A DNA stretch of 64,000 nt from Ga0074130 sp035565355 (GTDB taxonomy: Bacteria; Pseudomonadota; Gammaproteobacteria; Burkholderiales; Rhodocyclaceae). Of this stretch, positions 34,833 to 46,651 are shown one piece after another. Made by a program: the position numbers and the translations under genes. Positions within the stretch are counted from its first letter, which is position 1. Every line of letters begins with the position of its first letter. A model generated the notes under the pieces. That model searched no databases. It saw only the letters and a program-made list of their open reading frames with translations, and was not told the origin of the DNA. The stretch is taken from positions 12,883 through 76,882 of the forward strand of contig DATMSM010000068.1 in NCBI GenBank assembly GCA_035565355.1, given 5' to 3'.

Positions 34833-35120
34833 ATGCAACACCTGACGCAAATCGAGAGTCTGATCAAGATGGCCAACCAGATCGGCGGCTTCTTCAACAG
34901 CTACACCGACCGTGACCTGGCGCGCCGTGAGGTTGCCAACCACCTCGACAAGTTCTGGGAGCCGCGCATGCGCCACATGATCCTCGACTACAACAGCAAG
35001 CACATCACCCTTAACAACGACCTGTTGCCGCTGGTGCGCGAGGCGCTCAAGATCCTGCCGACACCGCCAGCCGCCAATATCGTTCGCGTGCCCCAGGCCG
35101 CCAGCGCCGCCCATTACTGA
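34833..35120 (+). CDS. fdsD: Formate dehydrogenase delta subunit family (FdsD), 95 aa
   Basis: The sequence matches the FdsD family, small proteins needed to mature the NAD-dependent molybdenum formate dehydrogenase: LIKMANQIGGFFNSYTDR, VANHLDKFWEPRMRHMILDY and LLPLVREALKIL. The ATG at 34833 aligns with the family start. The catalytic genes fdsGBA and fdsC are not in the window, so this is an orphan copy locally. Its neighbours, a LysR gene and modABC, fit supply of molybdenum to formate dehydrogenase. Confidence 0.85.
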   Translation: MQHLTQIESLIKMANQIGGFFNSYTDRDLARREVANHLDKFWEPRMRHMILDYNSKHITLNNDLLPLVREALKILPTPPAANIVRVPQAASAAHY

Positions 35121-35149
35121 GGCAAAAGATTTTCTTGCTATGTCTTGAT

Positions 35150-35172
35150 GCCGCCTTCGGGCGGCTTTTTTT
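35150..35172 (+). terminator. Terminator after fdsD
   Basis: gccgcc-ttcg-ggcggc followed by seven T residues. Confidence 0.93.
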
Positions 35173-35219
35173 CGTCTGACCGCCCGGCAAAAGACTCAAC
35201 AGGTGTTGGCGCTATGCCG

Positions 35220-36134
35220 TCAGACTGCAGCGATCAGCCTATCGAAGCGGCTTTGTAGATCGATTCCGCGCGACAGCTCTATCATCGCTGCCGTCATCGG
35301 CGGATAGGGATCCTGCTTGCGCGCGATCAATCCGATCTGACGCGACAGCTCGGGCACAATCTGCACCACGCAGATTTCCTGGCGCAGCTCGATCAGACTC
35401 AGCACGCTGTGTGGAACCACGGCGCAAAGGTTGCTGCAGCGAATTTGCGAATACAGCCCGAAGATCGAGTCGGTCTCCATCTTCACGCGCGGGGTCACGC
35501 CCGCCTGGCGGAAAGCAGTGTCGATGATGCTGCGGCTCTGCATATTCCCGGTCAGCAGGCATAGCGGCAGCTCGGCCACCTCGCCCCACTCCAGATGGGT
35601 GCGGCCCTTGAGCATGGCGTCGTCGCGCGTCATCAGCACATAGCGCTCGACATAGAGCGGATGTACGGTAAAGCCGGCTAGCATGGTGTCGCCCAGATAG
35701 GTCACGCCCAGATCCAGTTCGCAGCTGTCCAACCGGCGCGTGATCTCCTGTGCCGGCAGGGAAAGAATGGTGAAGTCTATGCCCGCGTACTGCTCCTGAC
35801 AGGGCGTGGACAAGAGCGGCACCACTGGCATGGTGGTTGGAATCGCGCCTATGTTCAGGGAGCCCTTGAGATTGCTGTGTGCGCTCATCGCCTCCTGGCG
35901 CATGGCCTCGTAGCTGGCGAGCATGTGCTGCGCCCAGCCGACCACACGCTCACCTTCTGCGGTGAGCCCCTCAAAGCGTCGGCCGCGCCGTACCAGGTTC
36001 AGATCAAGCTCTTTTTCAAGATTGCGTATGGCCGTGGATAGGGCCGGCTGCGAGACATGGCAACGCTCGGCGGCACGTGCAAAGTGACGGACTTCGGCAA
36101 GGGTGACGAGATATTTGAGCTGGCGAATGAACAT
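35220..36134 (-). CDS. LysR-type regulator, possibly of formate/molybdate genes, 304 aa
   Basis: The winged-helix start FIRQLKYLVTLAEVRHFARAA with CHVSQPALSTAIRNLE is a canonical LysR DNA-binding domain. The effector domain carries GSLNIGAIPTTMPVVPLL and LDLGVTYLGDTMLAGF. The ATG at 36134 matches the family. It diverges from modA and faces fdsD tail to tail, like the FdsR regulators found beside formate dehydrogenase genes. That link is inference. Confidence 0.88.
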   Translation of the reverse strand: MFIRQLKYLVTLAEVRHFARAAERCHVSQPALSTAIRNLEKELDLNLVRRGRRFEGLTAEGERVVGWAQHMLASYEAMRQEAMSAHSNLKGSLNIGAIPTTMPVVPLLSTPCQEQYAGIDFTILSLPAQEITRRLDSCELDLGVTYLGDTMLAGFTVHPLYVERYVLMTRDDAMLKGRTHLEWGEVAELPLCLLTGNMQSRSIIDTAFRQAGVTPRVKMETDSIFGLYSQIRCSNLCAVVPHSVLSLIELRQEICVVQIVPELSRQIGLIARKQDPYPPMTAAMIELSRGIDLQSRFDRLIAAV

Positions 36135-36293
36135 TGCAATACATGAATACGAGTAGTTCGGGAAGCATACGCGAGATGACCACATGTGCTCGTCTTTGCA
36201 TCAGGAACTTGCGCTTCCGGCATCAGCTCCGTATAGTATCGCTATATCCAAATGGATACATCAAAAGCGAACGAAGTATTGATCTAGTGATGA

Positions 36294-37145
<852 letters not shown>

Positions 37146-37173
37146 GCGCAAACCTCTCCAGTTGTACCTTGTC

Positions 37174-37208
37174 AGGCAGGCGCACCACGGCGTGCCTGCC
37201 TCATTTTT
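37174..37208 (+). terminator. Stem-loop between modA and modB
   Basis: aggcaggc and gcctgcct arms followed by catttttcc. It may be a partial terminator that keeps ModA above ModB and ModC. Confidence 0.65.
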
Positions 37209-37260
37209 CCTGCGCATCATCAACAAGCCGGCGCGGGCAGATCGTTACAATAGCTGCACC

Positions 37261-37941
37261 ATGAATTTCACACCCAGTGATTGGGGGGCGATACGGCTCA
37301 CGCTAGAGCTCGCCAGCCTCACCACCCTGCTTCTGATCCTGTGCGGCACGCCCGTGGCCTGGTGGCTGTCGCGCACCACATCGCGCGTGAAACCCGTCAT
37401 CGTGTCGCTGGTAGCCATGCCGCTGGTATTGCCGCCCAGTGTGATCGGCTTTTACCTGCTGGTGTTCATGGGCCCGAACGGCCCCCTCGGCGAACTCACC
37501 CAAAGCCTGGGGCTGGACACCCTACCCTTTACCTTCGGCGGCCTCTTGCTTGCCTCCTGCGTTTACTCTGTGCCCTTCGTCGTCCAGCCGCTGCAGAATG
37601 CCTTCGAAGCCATCGACGAACGCATGTACGAAGCCGCCGCCACACTGCGTGCCGGGCCGCTGGATCGTTTCTTCAGCGTGGCCGTGCCGCTGGCCAAGCC
37701 GGGCTTTCTCACAGCGACTGTACTCGGCTTCGCGCACACCGTGGGCGAGTTCGGCGTGGTGCTGATGATAGGCGGCAACATTCCGGACAAGACGCGCGTG
37801 GTCTCGGTGCAGATCTACGACTATGTGGAAGCGCTTGAATATGGCGAAGCCCATCGCCTCGCCGCACTGATGCTGATCTTCGCCTTCGTCGTGCTGTTCC
37901 TGCTCTACACCTTCAATCCGACCAGGAAGAAGGCAGCCTGA
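37261..37941 (+). CDS. modB: Molybdate ABC transporter permease, 226 aa
   Basis: This is the membrane subunit with about five or six helices. The ABC-permease EAA loop is at [27 protein letters not shown] and the molybdate-type TM segments include [17 protein letters not shown]. The ATG at 37261 is preferred because it matches ModB N-termini. It ends one base before modC. Confidence 0.95.
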   Translation: MNFTPSDWGAIRLTLELASLTTLLLILCGTPVAWWLSRTTSRVKPVIVSLVAMPLVLPPSVIGFYLLVFMGPNGPLGELTQSLGLDTLPFTFGGLLLASCVYSVPFVVQPLQNAFEAIDERMYEAAATLRAGPLDRFFSVAVPLAKPGFLTATVLGFAHTVGEFGVVLMIGGNIPDKTRVVSVQIYDYVEALEYGEAHRLAALMLIFAFVVLFLLYTFNPTRKKAA

Positions 37942-37942
37942 G

Positions 37943-39019
37943 ATGATAGAAGCCGACTTCACGCTGAGCTTGCCGGGCTTCGAGCTGGAAACGCAGATGG
38001 ACCTCCCCATCCACGGTGTCACTGCGCTGTTCGGTCCCTCGGGCTCGGGCAAGAGCACCCTGCTGCGCTGCCTGGCCGGCCTCTCGCGGCCGCAGCGCGG
38101 CCGCCTGGTCGTCAATGGCGCCGTATGGCAGGACGACAAGCATTTTGTACCGCCGCACCAGCGGCCGGTCGGGATGGTGTTCCAGGATGCGGCGCTGTTT
38201 CCGCATCTGAATGTGCAGCAGAACCTGGACTTTGGCGCCAAGCGTTGCAAGCTCGGCGGCAAGGCCAGGGCCGCCGGCACCGACACCCTGATCGAGCTCT
38301 TGGGTATCACCCATCTGCTCGCGCGTCGTACCGGCACACTTTCGGGTGGAGAAAAGCAACGCGTGGCGATTGCACGCGCCCTGTTCTCTGCACCGCAACT
38401 GCTGCTGCTGGACGAACCGCTGGCCGCGCTGGATGCGCAGCGTAAAAGCGAGCTCCTGCCTTACCTCGACGCCCTGCACCAGGAACTCGACATTCCGGTG
38501 ATCTATGTCAGTCATGCGCCCGAGGAAGTCGCCCGCCTGGCCGACCACATTGTCCAACTGAGCAATGGCCGCATCGTGCGCTCGGGTTCGGCAATGGAGA
38601 TTTTTCCCTATCTTCAGCTGCCCTTTACGCAGGAAGAAGGCGTGTTCACCTTATTGCCGGCCAAGATCGAACTGCACGACAGTTATGACCATCTCACCCA
38701 GGTCAGCATAGGCGCACATCGCCTGTGGGTGCGCTACATCGACAAGCCCATCGGCAGCCCGGTACGCCTGCGCCTCCTGGCGCGCGACATCAGCCTGAGC
38801 CTGGATCCGGGCGCACGCGAGAGCAGCATACTCAATACGCTGCGGACGGAAATCGTGGGAATGGAAGAAACAGCGCCCGGCCGGACGCTGGTCAAGTTGG
38901 CGCTCGACGACGGCCACCTGCTGCTGTCGCGCATCACGACGCGCTCGGTGCGCACGCTCAAGCTTGGCCTGGGGCAGGCAGTCTATGCCCAGATCAAGGG
39001 CGTGGCGCCACTGGAGTAA
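37943..39019 (+). CDS. modC: Molybdate ABC transporter ATPase, 358 aa
   Basis: Walker A FGPSGSGKS (30-38), signature TLSGGEKQRVAIARAL (from 132) and Walker B LLLLDEPLAALD define the ATPase. A C-terminal TOBE/molbindin domain (about 290-355) contains VRLRLLARDISLSLD and SRITTRSVRTLKLGLGQAVYAQIKG, as in ModC. It completes modABC. Confidence 0.96.
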   Translation: MIEADFTLSLPGFELETQMDLPIHGVTALFGPSGSGKSTLLRCLAGLSRPQRGRLVVNGAVWQDDKHFVPPHQRPVGMVFQDAALFPHLNVQQNLDFGAKRCKLGGKARAAGTDTLIELLGITHLLARRTGTLSGGEKQRVAIARALFSAPQLLLLDEPLAALDAQRKSELLPYLDALHQELDIPVIYVSHAPEEVARLADHIVQLSNGRIVRSGSAMEIFPYLQLPFTQEEGVFTLLPAKIELHDSYDHLTQVSIGAHRLWVRYIDKPIGSPVRLRLLARDISLSLDPGARESSILNTLRTEIVGMEETAPGRTLVKLALDDGHLLLSRITTRSVRTLKLGLGQAVYAQIKGVAPLE

Positions 39020-39056
39020 GCAGCGGCACGGCGCTCCAAAAGAGGACGCCCTCGCC

Positions 39057-39455
39057 CTACGCTTCGTCTGGGCCTGCCTTGGTCGACGCCACCATGTACT
39101 TGCTGAACTCTGCAAAGTCGGCCGCCAGCGCCTGAGCGGCCTTGAGCTCCATGGCCCGGTAGCGCGCCAGCATGGCCATGCCGAAGTCGGTCAGATGCGC
39201 GCCGCCGCCGCCGCTGCCGCCGGTGCTGGTTGCCACCAGCGGCTCAACAAAAGCCGAATTGGTCGCCTCGACCAGTAACCAGGCACGGCGGTAGGACATG
39301 CCCATCTCACGGGCCGCAGCCGAGATCGAACCGGTACGCGCGATGCGCTCCATCAGTTCGGTACGACCGGGGCCGAGCGCGGTCAGTTCACTGAACAGTA
39401 CGCGCAACCGCGGGCCATGACGTTCGGGTTTGGAGGCTGCTTTCTTTCTCGGCAT
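39057..39455 (-). CDS. modE: Short ModE-like molybdate regulator (DNA-binding domain only), 132 aa
   Basis: The protein is the ModE N-terminal winged helix: GPGRTELMERIARTGSISAAAREMGMSYRRAW followed by a helical dimer region with LTDFGMAMLARYRAMEL. The C-terminal TOBE domains that bind molybdate in E. coli ModE are missing, and the protein is about half its length. Molybdate sensing would need a separate molbindin or another signal. It converges on modC and probably acts at the operator before modA. Confidence 0.88.
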   Translation of the reverse strand: MPRKKAASKPERHGPRLRVLFSELTALGPGRTELMERIARTGSISAAAREMGMSYRRAWLLVEATNSAFVEPLVATSTGGSGGGGAHLTDFGMAMLARYRAMELKAAQALAADFAEFSKYMVASTKAGPDEA

Positions 39456-39507
39456 GGACAGAATGATACAAGAGCGGACCTAGGCCGCGAATGATAGGAC
39501 TGCAAAA

Positions 39508-39536
39508 GAAAAGAGCCGCCCTGGGGCGGCTCTTTT
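39508..39536 (-). terminator. Terminator after rplI
   Basis: aaaagagccgccc and gggcggctctttt, with T-rich sequence following on the minus strand. Confidence 0.92.
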
Positions 39537-39556
39537 CGTGGCGTCTGGCAAACAGC

Positions 39557-40006
39557 TTACTGCTCGGCCACCACGCTCACATTGACTTCGACGACAACGT
39601 CGGTGTGCAGAGCGATCTGCACGGTCGATTCGCCGATCGTCTTGAGCAGGCCGTTCGGCAGGCGGACGAAAGACTTGTCGATCTTGAAGCCCTTGGCGTT
39701 CAGCGCATCAGCGATGTCGGCGTTGCCGACGGAGCCGAACAGGCGACCATCGACACCCGCCTTGCGGGAAATCGCAACGCCCTGACCGTTCAGCTTCTCA
39801 CCTTCAGCGGTGGCAGCGGCCAGCTTTTCAGCGGCAGCCTTTTCCAGTTCGGCGCGACGGGCTTCGAAAGCCGCCAGGTTTTCCGGGGTCACGCGCTTGG
39901 CCTTGCCTTGCGGGATCAGGAAGTTGCGGGCGTAGCCGTCCTTGACCTTGACCACGTCGCCGAGGCCGCCGAGGTTAACCACTTTTTCCATCAGAATAAT
40001 TTGCAT
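39557..40006 (-). CDS. rplI: 50S ribosomal protein L9, 149 aa
   Basis: It has a typical L9 start [32 protein letters not shown], a long connecting helix ([21 protein letters not shown]), and a C-terminal globular domain that includes [16 protein letters not shown]. It is the last gene of rpsF-priB-rpsR-rplI. A strong terminator follows, so it is not co-transcribed with dnaB here. Confidence 0.98.
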   Translation of the reverse strand: MQIILMEKVVNLGGLGDVVKVKDGYARNFLIPQGKAKRVTPENLAAFEARRAELEKAAAEKLAAATAEGEKLNGQGVAISRKAGVDGRLFGSVGNADIADALNAKGFKIDKSFVRLPNGLLKTIGESTVQIALHTDVVVEVNVSVVAEQ

Positions 40007-40023
40007 GGTTTTGTCTCCTCAGC

Positions 40024-40299
40024 TTACTGGTGCAGGTCGGTGTAAGGCAGCAGAGCCAGGAAGCGAGCGCGCTTGATGGCGGTGCCCAGCTGACGCTGAT
40101 AGCCGGTCTTGGTGCCGGTGATGCGTGCCGGCATGATCTTGGCGTTTTCGGTGATGAAGTCCTTCAGGATGTCCACATCCTTGTAGTCGACTTGTTCGAT
40201 CTTTTCTGCGGTGAAGCGGCAGAACTTGCGACGCTTGAAGAGGTTACGACCCTTGTCGTCCTTGCGCTTGTTGGCGCCATTCTTAGGCTTGAATGCCAT
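40024..40299 (-). CDS. rpsR: 30S ribosomal protein S18, 91 aa
   Basis: The basic protein has [22 protein letters not shown], the S18 signature region, and [28 protein letters not shown]. Its ATG lies inside the end of priB, an overlap of 17 bases. Confidence 0.98.
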   Translation of the reverse strand: MAFKPKNGANKRKDDKGRNLFKRRKFCRFTAEKIEQVDYKDVDILKDFITENAKIMPARITGTKTGYQRQLGTAIKRARFLALLPYTDLHQ

Positions 40300-40615
40300 G
40301 ATTTGATCCTTCCTTGAATTCGATAGCGGTTACGTGCAGTACCAGGCTTCTGTTCTTGAGGCTTTTGGCCGCGAGAAATCCCGTCGCGCTACACAAGCTG
40401 CCGGCATTCATGCCGGAGAGCAGATTTGCAAGAGTCCCGAGTGCAACACAGGCAATTTCGCAATCCACTTTTCGCTTGCCTCCCCCTTCGATCTGCTCCG
40501 ACGTGTGCTGCAATCTGAACTCGATCACCGGTATCCCGGCCGGGGTGTAGCGTACGGCGCCTCTTTCAACCACCTGCCCGTCCAATCTGAGCAGGTTAAG
40601 AGACGTCGCGTCCAT
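40283..40615 (-). CDS. priB: Primosomal replication protein N, 110 aa
   Basis: This is a single-stranded DNA-binding OB-fold protein of the restart primosome. It has [38 protein letters not shown] and [14 protein letters not shown], matching PriB. Its position between rpsF and rpsR is the standard one in beta- and gammaproteobacteria. Confidence 0.93.
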   Translation of the reverse strand: MDATSLNLLRLDGQVVERGAVRYTPAGIPVIEFRLQHTSEQIEGGGKRKVDCEIACVALGTLANLLSGMNAGSLCSATGFLAAKSLKNRSLVLHVTAIEFKEGSNHGIQA

Positions 40616-40622
40616 CAGTGCC

Positions 40623-41000
40623 TCATTCGGCAGCAGCGGCCTCCGGCTTGGCTTCGGCGGCGGTAGCGACCGAGCGGGCCTTCTCTTCCTTCATCATCGG
40701 CGACGGCACGGTCACGGCCTTGTCCATCTTGATGGTGAGGTGGCGCAGCACTGCATCGTTGAACTTGAAAGCGCTTTCGAGTTCAGCCAGCGTTTCGCTG
40801 TCGCACTCGATGTTCATCAGCACGTAGTGGGCCTTGTGCACCTTCTGGATCGGGTAAGCCATTTGGCGGCGGCCCCAGTCTTCCAGACGGTGGAGTTGAC
40901 CAGCACGGCCGGTCACGAGCGTCTTGTAACGCTCAATCATCGCCGGGACCTGTTCCGACTGGTCCGGATGGACGATGAAAACAACTTCGTAATGGCGCAT
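40623..41000 (-). CDS. rpsF: 30S ribosomal protein S6, 125 aa
   Basis: [25 protein letters not shown] opens the S6 domain; [25 protein letters not shown] and [10 protein letters not shown] follow. The alanine/glutamate-rich C-terminal tail is typical. AAAGGAG before the ATG at 41000 decides the start. First gene of its operon. Confidence 0.98.
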   Translation of the reverse strand: MRHYEVVFIVHPDQSEQVPAMIERYKTLVTGRAGQLHRLEDWGRRQMAYPIQKVHKAHYVLMNIECDSETLAELESAFKFNDAVLRHLTIKMDKAVTVPSPMMKEEKARSVATAAEAKPEAAAAE

Positions 41001-41304
41001 GGAATCTCCTTTTGGATATAAAGCCCTCCCGCATGCGTACGGGTAGAGCAAGGTGGAAAGCCCGCGATTATAACCCTTTGAGAAAGCCGGCACAAGGACT
41101 TACTGAGCTGGGGCCTAGCGGCGGCGGCGCGGCCTTTTTCCGTCAGGCATTGATTCTCAGCCCGCAGCGGCAGGGAAAAGGGCGGCGAATTGGCCGCTTT
41201 CGGGTGTTACGCAACGGTCACTTTCTGTCACACTGTGCCAAATTTAGCAATTCATGCCCAAGGACAGAGAAAACCTTCCTTAAATCAGCGAGTTGAGAAA
41301 ACAA
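41001..41304. other. Intergenic region between rpsF and the HDOD gene
   Basis: No gene is seen. It contains the rpsF promoter (listed separately). The right half is plain sequence with no clear promoter for the HDOD gene. Confidence 0.5.
41067..41095 (-). promoter_or_regulatory. Promoter of rpsF operon
   Basis: On the minus strand, -35 ttgtgc (41095-41090), a 17-base spacer, and a perfect -10 tataat (41072-41067). The start point would be about 60 bases before the rpsF ATG. Confidence 0.75.
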
Positions 41305-42147
41305 ATGATCAATACGCCGTTTCCTGACCTCGACTCATGGGTGATGTACTTCCGCGGTGCGGACATCCCCGTGCTGCGCCATACCGTCAGCGAACTGGAC
41401 AAGCTGCGCGATAAGGCCGAAAGCGTCAATGCCCGCACCCTGTCGTCCATCATCCTTGGCGACCCGCTGATGGCACTGCGCCTGATCGCCTATATCGAGC
41501 GCAATCGCCGCCGCAGCCAGACGACCGACATCACGACCATAGAACGGGCGTTGATGATGATTGGTGTAACCCCCTTCTTCGAGCACTTCAGCAATATCCC
41601 TCTGGTGGAGGACCAGCTCAAGGAACACCCCAAGGCCCTGCTGGGCGTGATCAAGCTGATCCAGCGCTCGCGCCAGGCCGCCCACTATGCGCGCGACTGG
41701 GGCCTGATGCGCAAGGATCTGGATGTCGATGAAATCACCCTCGCCGCCCTACTCCACGGCACCGCCGAACTTCTGATGTGGAGCTTCGCCCCCGCGCTGG
41801 CGCTCGAAGTCCGCGAGCAGCAAGCGGCGGACCGCGCGCTGCGCAGCTATACCGCGCAGAATCGGGTCTATGGCATCACACTGCATGATCTGCAGGTCGA
41901 TCTTGCGCGTGCGTGGCACCTGCCGGCGCTGCTGATCGAAATGATGAACCACAAAGATGGCGCCGAAAGTGCGCGCGAGCGCAATGTCCGCCTGGCGGTA
42001 GACCTGGCCCGCCACTCCGCCAACGGCTGGGACGATGCCGCCCTGCCGGACGACTACAAAGCCATCTGCGAGCTGCTGCACATCAATTCGGAAACGCTGT
42101 ATCGCAAACTGGGCATAGACACGCCGAGCTCCCCGCCACCGGTCTGA
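41305..42147 (+). CDS. HDOD domain protein, 280 aa
   Basis: The protein is a single HDOD domain, a degenerate HD-hydrolase fold used in bacterial signalling. Clues are LSSIILGDPLMALRLIAYIERNRRR, TTIERALMMIGVTPFFEHF, QAAHYARDWGLM, DEITLAALLHGTAELLMW and a late HLPALLIEMMNHKDGA. No GGDEF, EAL or receiver domain is attached. The ATG at 41305 is preferred to a TTG 12 bases upstream. Function unknown; possibly motility or stress signalling. Confidence 0.88.
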   Translation: MINTPFPDLDSWVMYFRGADIPVLRHTVSELDKLRDKAESVNARTLSSIILGDPLMALRLIAYIERNRRRSQTTDITTIERALMMIGVTPFFEHFSNIPLVEDQLKEHPKALLGVIKLIQRSRQAAHYARDWGLMRKDLDVDEITLAALLHGTAELLMWSFAPALALEVREQQAADRALRSYTAQNRVYGITLHDLQVDLARAWHLPALLIEMMNHKDGAESARERNVRLAVDLARHSANGWDDAALPDDYKAICELLHINSETLYRKLGIDTPSSPPPV

Positions 42148-42233
42148 GCCGGGAAGGCTAGGGCCCGGCCGCCGATACCAAGCAGCAGCCGGCGCCGGCA
42201 CTTGCTATAGTGAAGCATACAACGGCAAGACCT

Positions 42234-43031
42234 ATGACCCTCAACGACATTGCTTCCAGCCTCGGCGCCTCCCTGCTCACTGCCTCCTCAGGGCAGGCCG
42301 AGCGTGCGCGCAGCCCGACGCCCTCCGTCGCACAGGCGCTGGACCGGGCCGGGCAGCGTCTGGAAGCGCAGCAATCCTCAACTGAAGTGCGGCTATCGGC
42401 CTTCGGCCAGTTGCGCTCCGCCGTGGCTGAATTACGCGACAGCAGCAGCACCCTCGCCGCTAGCGAAAATACTGACACACCGGAAAAGGCGCGCGCAGCA
42501 GCGGAACAGTTCGTCAGCACCTTCAACAATGCGCAAGCCACTGCCAACCGCACCATCAATGGCCGCCCCGGTGAGCCTGAAGCCAATGCCGACAGCCCCA
42601 ATACCGACGGTGCCCTGTCGGGCGACGGGCGCGCCAATGTTGCCGCCAGCCAACTCAGCCGCACCCTGAACGACGCCAGCGCCGAAGCGCTGCGCAGCAT
42701 AGGCATCAATCGCGAGCGGAACGGCACCTTGAGCATAGATCAGCAGCGCTTTTCGCAGGCTTTGCAGAACGACCCGCAAGCCGTCAGCGCCGCACTGACG
42801 CAGGCCGGCCAGCAGGTCGAACAGGCCAGCAGCCGCCAGCTTGAAGACGGCGGCAATCTTGATCGCGCCGTGGCAAACCTGAGTCGCCAGTCGCGCCAGC
42901 TTGAGGCTCAGCAGGCCGAGCAACGGGCATTTGCGGAGACGCTGCAACAAGCCACCGAACAAGCCGCCAACCGCCTCAACTTCGTTGCGGCGAGCGGCAT
43001 ACGCGCTTACGAGAAGATCTTCGCGCTCTAA
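42234..43031 (+). CDS. Small FliD-C-like protein, 265 aa
   Basis: The middle part resembles the C-terminal core of flagellar cap protein FliD: EQFVSTFNNAQATANRTI, TDGALSGDGRANVAASQL, RSIGINRERNGTLSIDQQRF and ALQNDPQAVSAAL. The usual long N-terminal and D2-D3 regions are missing, so the protein is about half normal FliD size. The ends are rich in Gln/Ala coiled-coil-like sequence. No flagellar gene is nearby. It may be a secreted cap-like protein or a regulator; function cannot be assigned. Confidence 0.7.
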   Translation: MTLNDIASSLGASLLTASSGQAERARSPTPSVAQALDRAGQRLEAQQSSTEVRLSAFGQLRSAVAELRDSSSTLAASENTDTPEKARAAAEQFVSTFNNAQATANRTINGRPGEPEANADSPNTDGALSGDGRANVAASQLSRTLNDASAEALRSIGINRERNGTLSIDQQRFSQALQNDPQAVSAALTQAGQQVEQASSRQLEDGGNLDRAVANLSRQSRQLEAQQAEQRAFAETLQQATEQAANRLNFVAASGIRAYEKIFAL

Positions 43032-43053
43032 GCCGGACTTACCGGTACGAAGC

Positions 43054-44991
<1,938 letters not shown>

Positions 44992-45063
44992 ACAGAACCT
45001 AAAAAGCAGACGCCAGGTTCATGGCGAACCTGGCGCGAAATGAGCAAAATGAGCGGAATGCGC

Positions 45064-45597
45064 TCAGCGTTTCTGGAGTTGTTTCAGGTCGGCGATGATG
45101 TCCGCCGAATGCCTGGAGGTATCGACCTTGAGATAGGCCTTGGCGACCTTGCCCTGCGGATCGATCAGATAAGTGTAGCGGCGGGCGATACCGAACAGGC
45201 CCCAGTCCATGTAGGCGCCGTAGGCCTTGGCCACATTGCCACCTTCATCGGCCAGCAAGGGGAACGGCAGGTTGTACTTGGCAGCGAACTTCGCATGCGA
45301 GGCCGAATCATCCACGCTGATACCCAGCACCTGAGCGCCCAGCTCGGTCAGTTGCGCCATGTCGTCGCGGAACTTGCAGGCCTGCTCGGTGCAGCCCGGC
45401 GTGTCGTCCTTGGGGTAGAAATAGAGCACCACCCACTTGCCGCGATAGTCCTCCAGCCGCTGCACCTTGCCATTCTGGTCCTTGAGCACGAAACCCGGCG
45501 CCGCTGCACCTAGTGCCGGCACCTCGGCCGCATGGGCAGAAGGTAGCCAGAAGGTGAACAATTGCAGGAAGAAGGTCAGGAGCTTACGCATCGTCAT
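45064..45597 (-). CDS. Exported peroxiredoxin, BCP-like, 177 aa
   Basis: Residues 1-23 form a signal peptide ending AHA, so this BCP-type peroxidase is periplasmic. It keeps both atypical 2-Cys cysteines, C69 and C74 in DTPGCTEQACKF, unlike the cytosolic homologue at 26359. Domain FVLKDQNGKVQRLEDYRGK is standard. It has no close operon partner. An ATG two codons into the frame is an alternative start. Confidence 0.9.
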   Translation of the reverse strand: MTMRKLLTFFLQLFTFWLPSAHAAEVPALGAAAPGFVLKDQNGKVQRLEDYRGKWVVLYFYPKDDTPGCTEQACKFRDDMAQLTELGAQVLGISVDDSASHAKFAAKYNLPFPLLADEGGNVAKAYGAYMDWGLFGIARRYTYLIDPQGKVAKAYLKVDTSRHSADIIADLKQLQKR

Positions 45598-45705
45598 CGC
45601 ATCCGCGAAAAAGAAGCTGCAATTATAAGTCGGCGCCCGATAAGCCGCCGAAGCCCCGCGATATAATGCGACCGGTACAGACGCAATGTCCGTACCGCAT
45701 AAATA

Positions 45706-45727
45706 AAGGCGCTCATCTGAGCGCCTT
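45706..45727. terminator. Hairpin upstream of tRNA-Arg
   Basis: aaggcgctca and tgagcgcctt form a perfect ten-base-pair stem with a two-base turn, just before the tRNA. It could end a transcript from the left; the T-tract is short. Confidence 0.45.
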
Positions 45728-45734
45728 GTTGCGT

Positions 45735-45809
45735 GTCCCGTTAGTTAAATGGATATAACCGGCCCCTCCTAAGGGTCAATTGGTGGTTCGATTCCACCAC
45801 GGGACGCCA
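45735..45809 (+). tRNA. tRNA-Arg (anticodon CCU)
   Basis: The 75-base sequence begins gtcccgt and ends acgggac-g-cca, giving a seven-pair acceptor stem with encoded CCA. The anticodon loop is ctcctaa with anticodon cct, reading AGG. The T-arm is ggtgg-ttcgatt-ccacc and the D-arm contains agttaaatggata. Confidence 0.97.
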
Positions 45810-45848
45810 GATTGCTTGGCTTGTGCATCCTACATTTCTGGAGCCGCC

Positions 45849-46112
45849 ATGCCTCAAGCCGTCATCTCTCATCACGAGCTCGAAGCCCTGATCCGCGATG
45901 CGCTGGCCCAATGCCAGAGTTGCCTCGGTGCAGACCTGACTCGCATCTATATGCATGAACCTGACGAAGTCGGCTGCAACTGGATGGTGGAGTCCGAAAG
46001 TGCAGCGCACCATCGGGGTTGCCTGGAGGAACTGGCGCCGCGCATTCACCACCTGCGCATGCATTACAAGCTCCCCGACCCCATCGAGGAACTGGCGGGC
46101 CATCCTACTTGA
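45849..46112 (+). CDS. Hypothetical protein, 87 aa
   Basis: No known domain recognised. The sequence is acidic-to-neutral with cysteines at the start of a helix (AQCQSCLGADLT) and a probable helix (HHELEALIRDALAQC). The ATG at 45849 is preferred because upstream in-frame codons lie in the tRNA. It ends in an eight-base convergent overlap with sspB. Confidence 0.6.
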   Translation: MPQAVISHHELEALIRDALAQCQSCLGADLTRIYMHEPDEVGCNWMVESESAAHHRGCLEELAPRIHHLRMHYKLPDPIEELAGHPT

Positions 46113-46578
46113 CGACAGTGAACCTCGGGCGCTGACCGCCGCTGGGTGGCGTAGGCTCGTCTGGAGGCAGTTCGCTACCGGTATCCTCGACGGACTTGAT
46201 GGCGCTTACCGGCTTTTCCCTCCCCGCCTCACCGGCAGGAGCGGCATCGCCTTCCTTGCTGACGGTTTCCGAGATTTCAAAGCCCATGCCCTCGCCGCTT
46301 TCGCGTGCGTAGATGGCAGCAACACGCTCGACCGGGACAAAGATCTGTTGCGCCACGCCGCCGAAGCGGGCCTCGAAGGCGATGAATTCGTTGCCGATAT
46401 CGAGCTGATTGGTGGCTTCCATACCGACGTTGAGGACGATCTGACCGTCCTTGACAAAGCCGGCTGGCACCTGGGTATGCTCGTCTACAGCAACGACGAT
46501 ATAGGGGGTTTCACCCTGATCCATGCACCATTGCCAGATGGCGCGAATCAAATAGGGTTTGGTGCTGACTGTACTCAT
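46105..46578 (-). CDS. sspB: ClpXP adaptor SspB, 157 aa
   Basis: SspB hands ssrA-tagged proteins to ClpXP. The N-terminal fold has KPYLIRAIWQWCMDQGETPYI, VDEHTQVPAGFV and NEFIAFEARFGGVAQQIFVP. A flexible Gly/Pro-rich linker leads to a short C-terminal end (PRFTVVK) that docks on ClpX. It lies after sspA with a terminator-like hairpin between. Confidence 0.95.
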   Translation of the reverse strand: MSTVSTKPYLIRAIWQWCMDQGETPYIVVAVDEHTQVPAGFVKDGQIVLNVGMEATNQLDIGNEFIAFEARFGGVAQQIFVPVERVAAIYARESGEGMGFEISETVSKEGDAAPAGEAGREKPVSAIKSVEDTGSELPPDEPTPPSGGQRPRFTVVK

Positions 46579-46608
46579 GATGAGATTCTAGAGGAAGAGA
46601 AGCAAAAC

Positions 46609-46634
46609 AAAACGGCTGCCGCAGCAGCCGTTTT
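46609..46634 (-). terminator. Terminator-like hairpin between sspA and sspB
   Basis: aaaacggctgc and gcagccgtttt form an 11-bp stem; gttttgc follows on the minus strand. sspB may be expressed partly from its own promoter or by read-through. Confidence 0.85.
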
Positions 46635-46651
46635 GTTATTTGATGTTGCGC

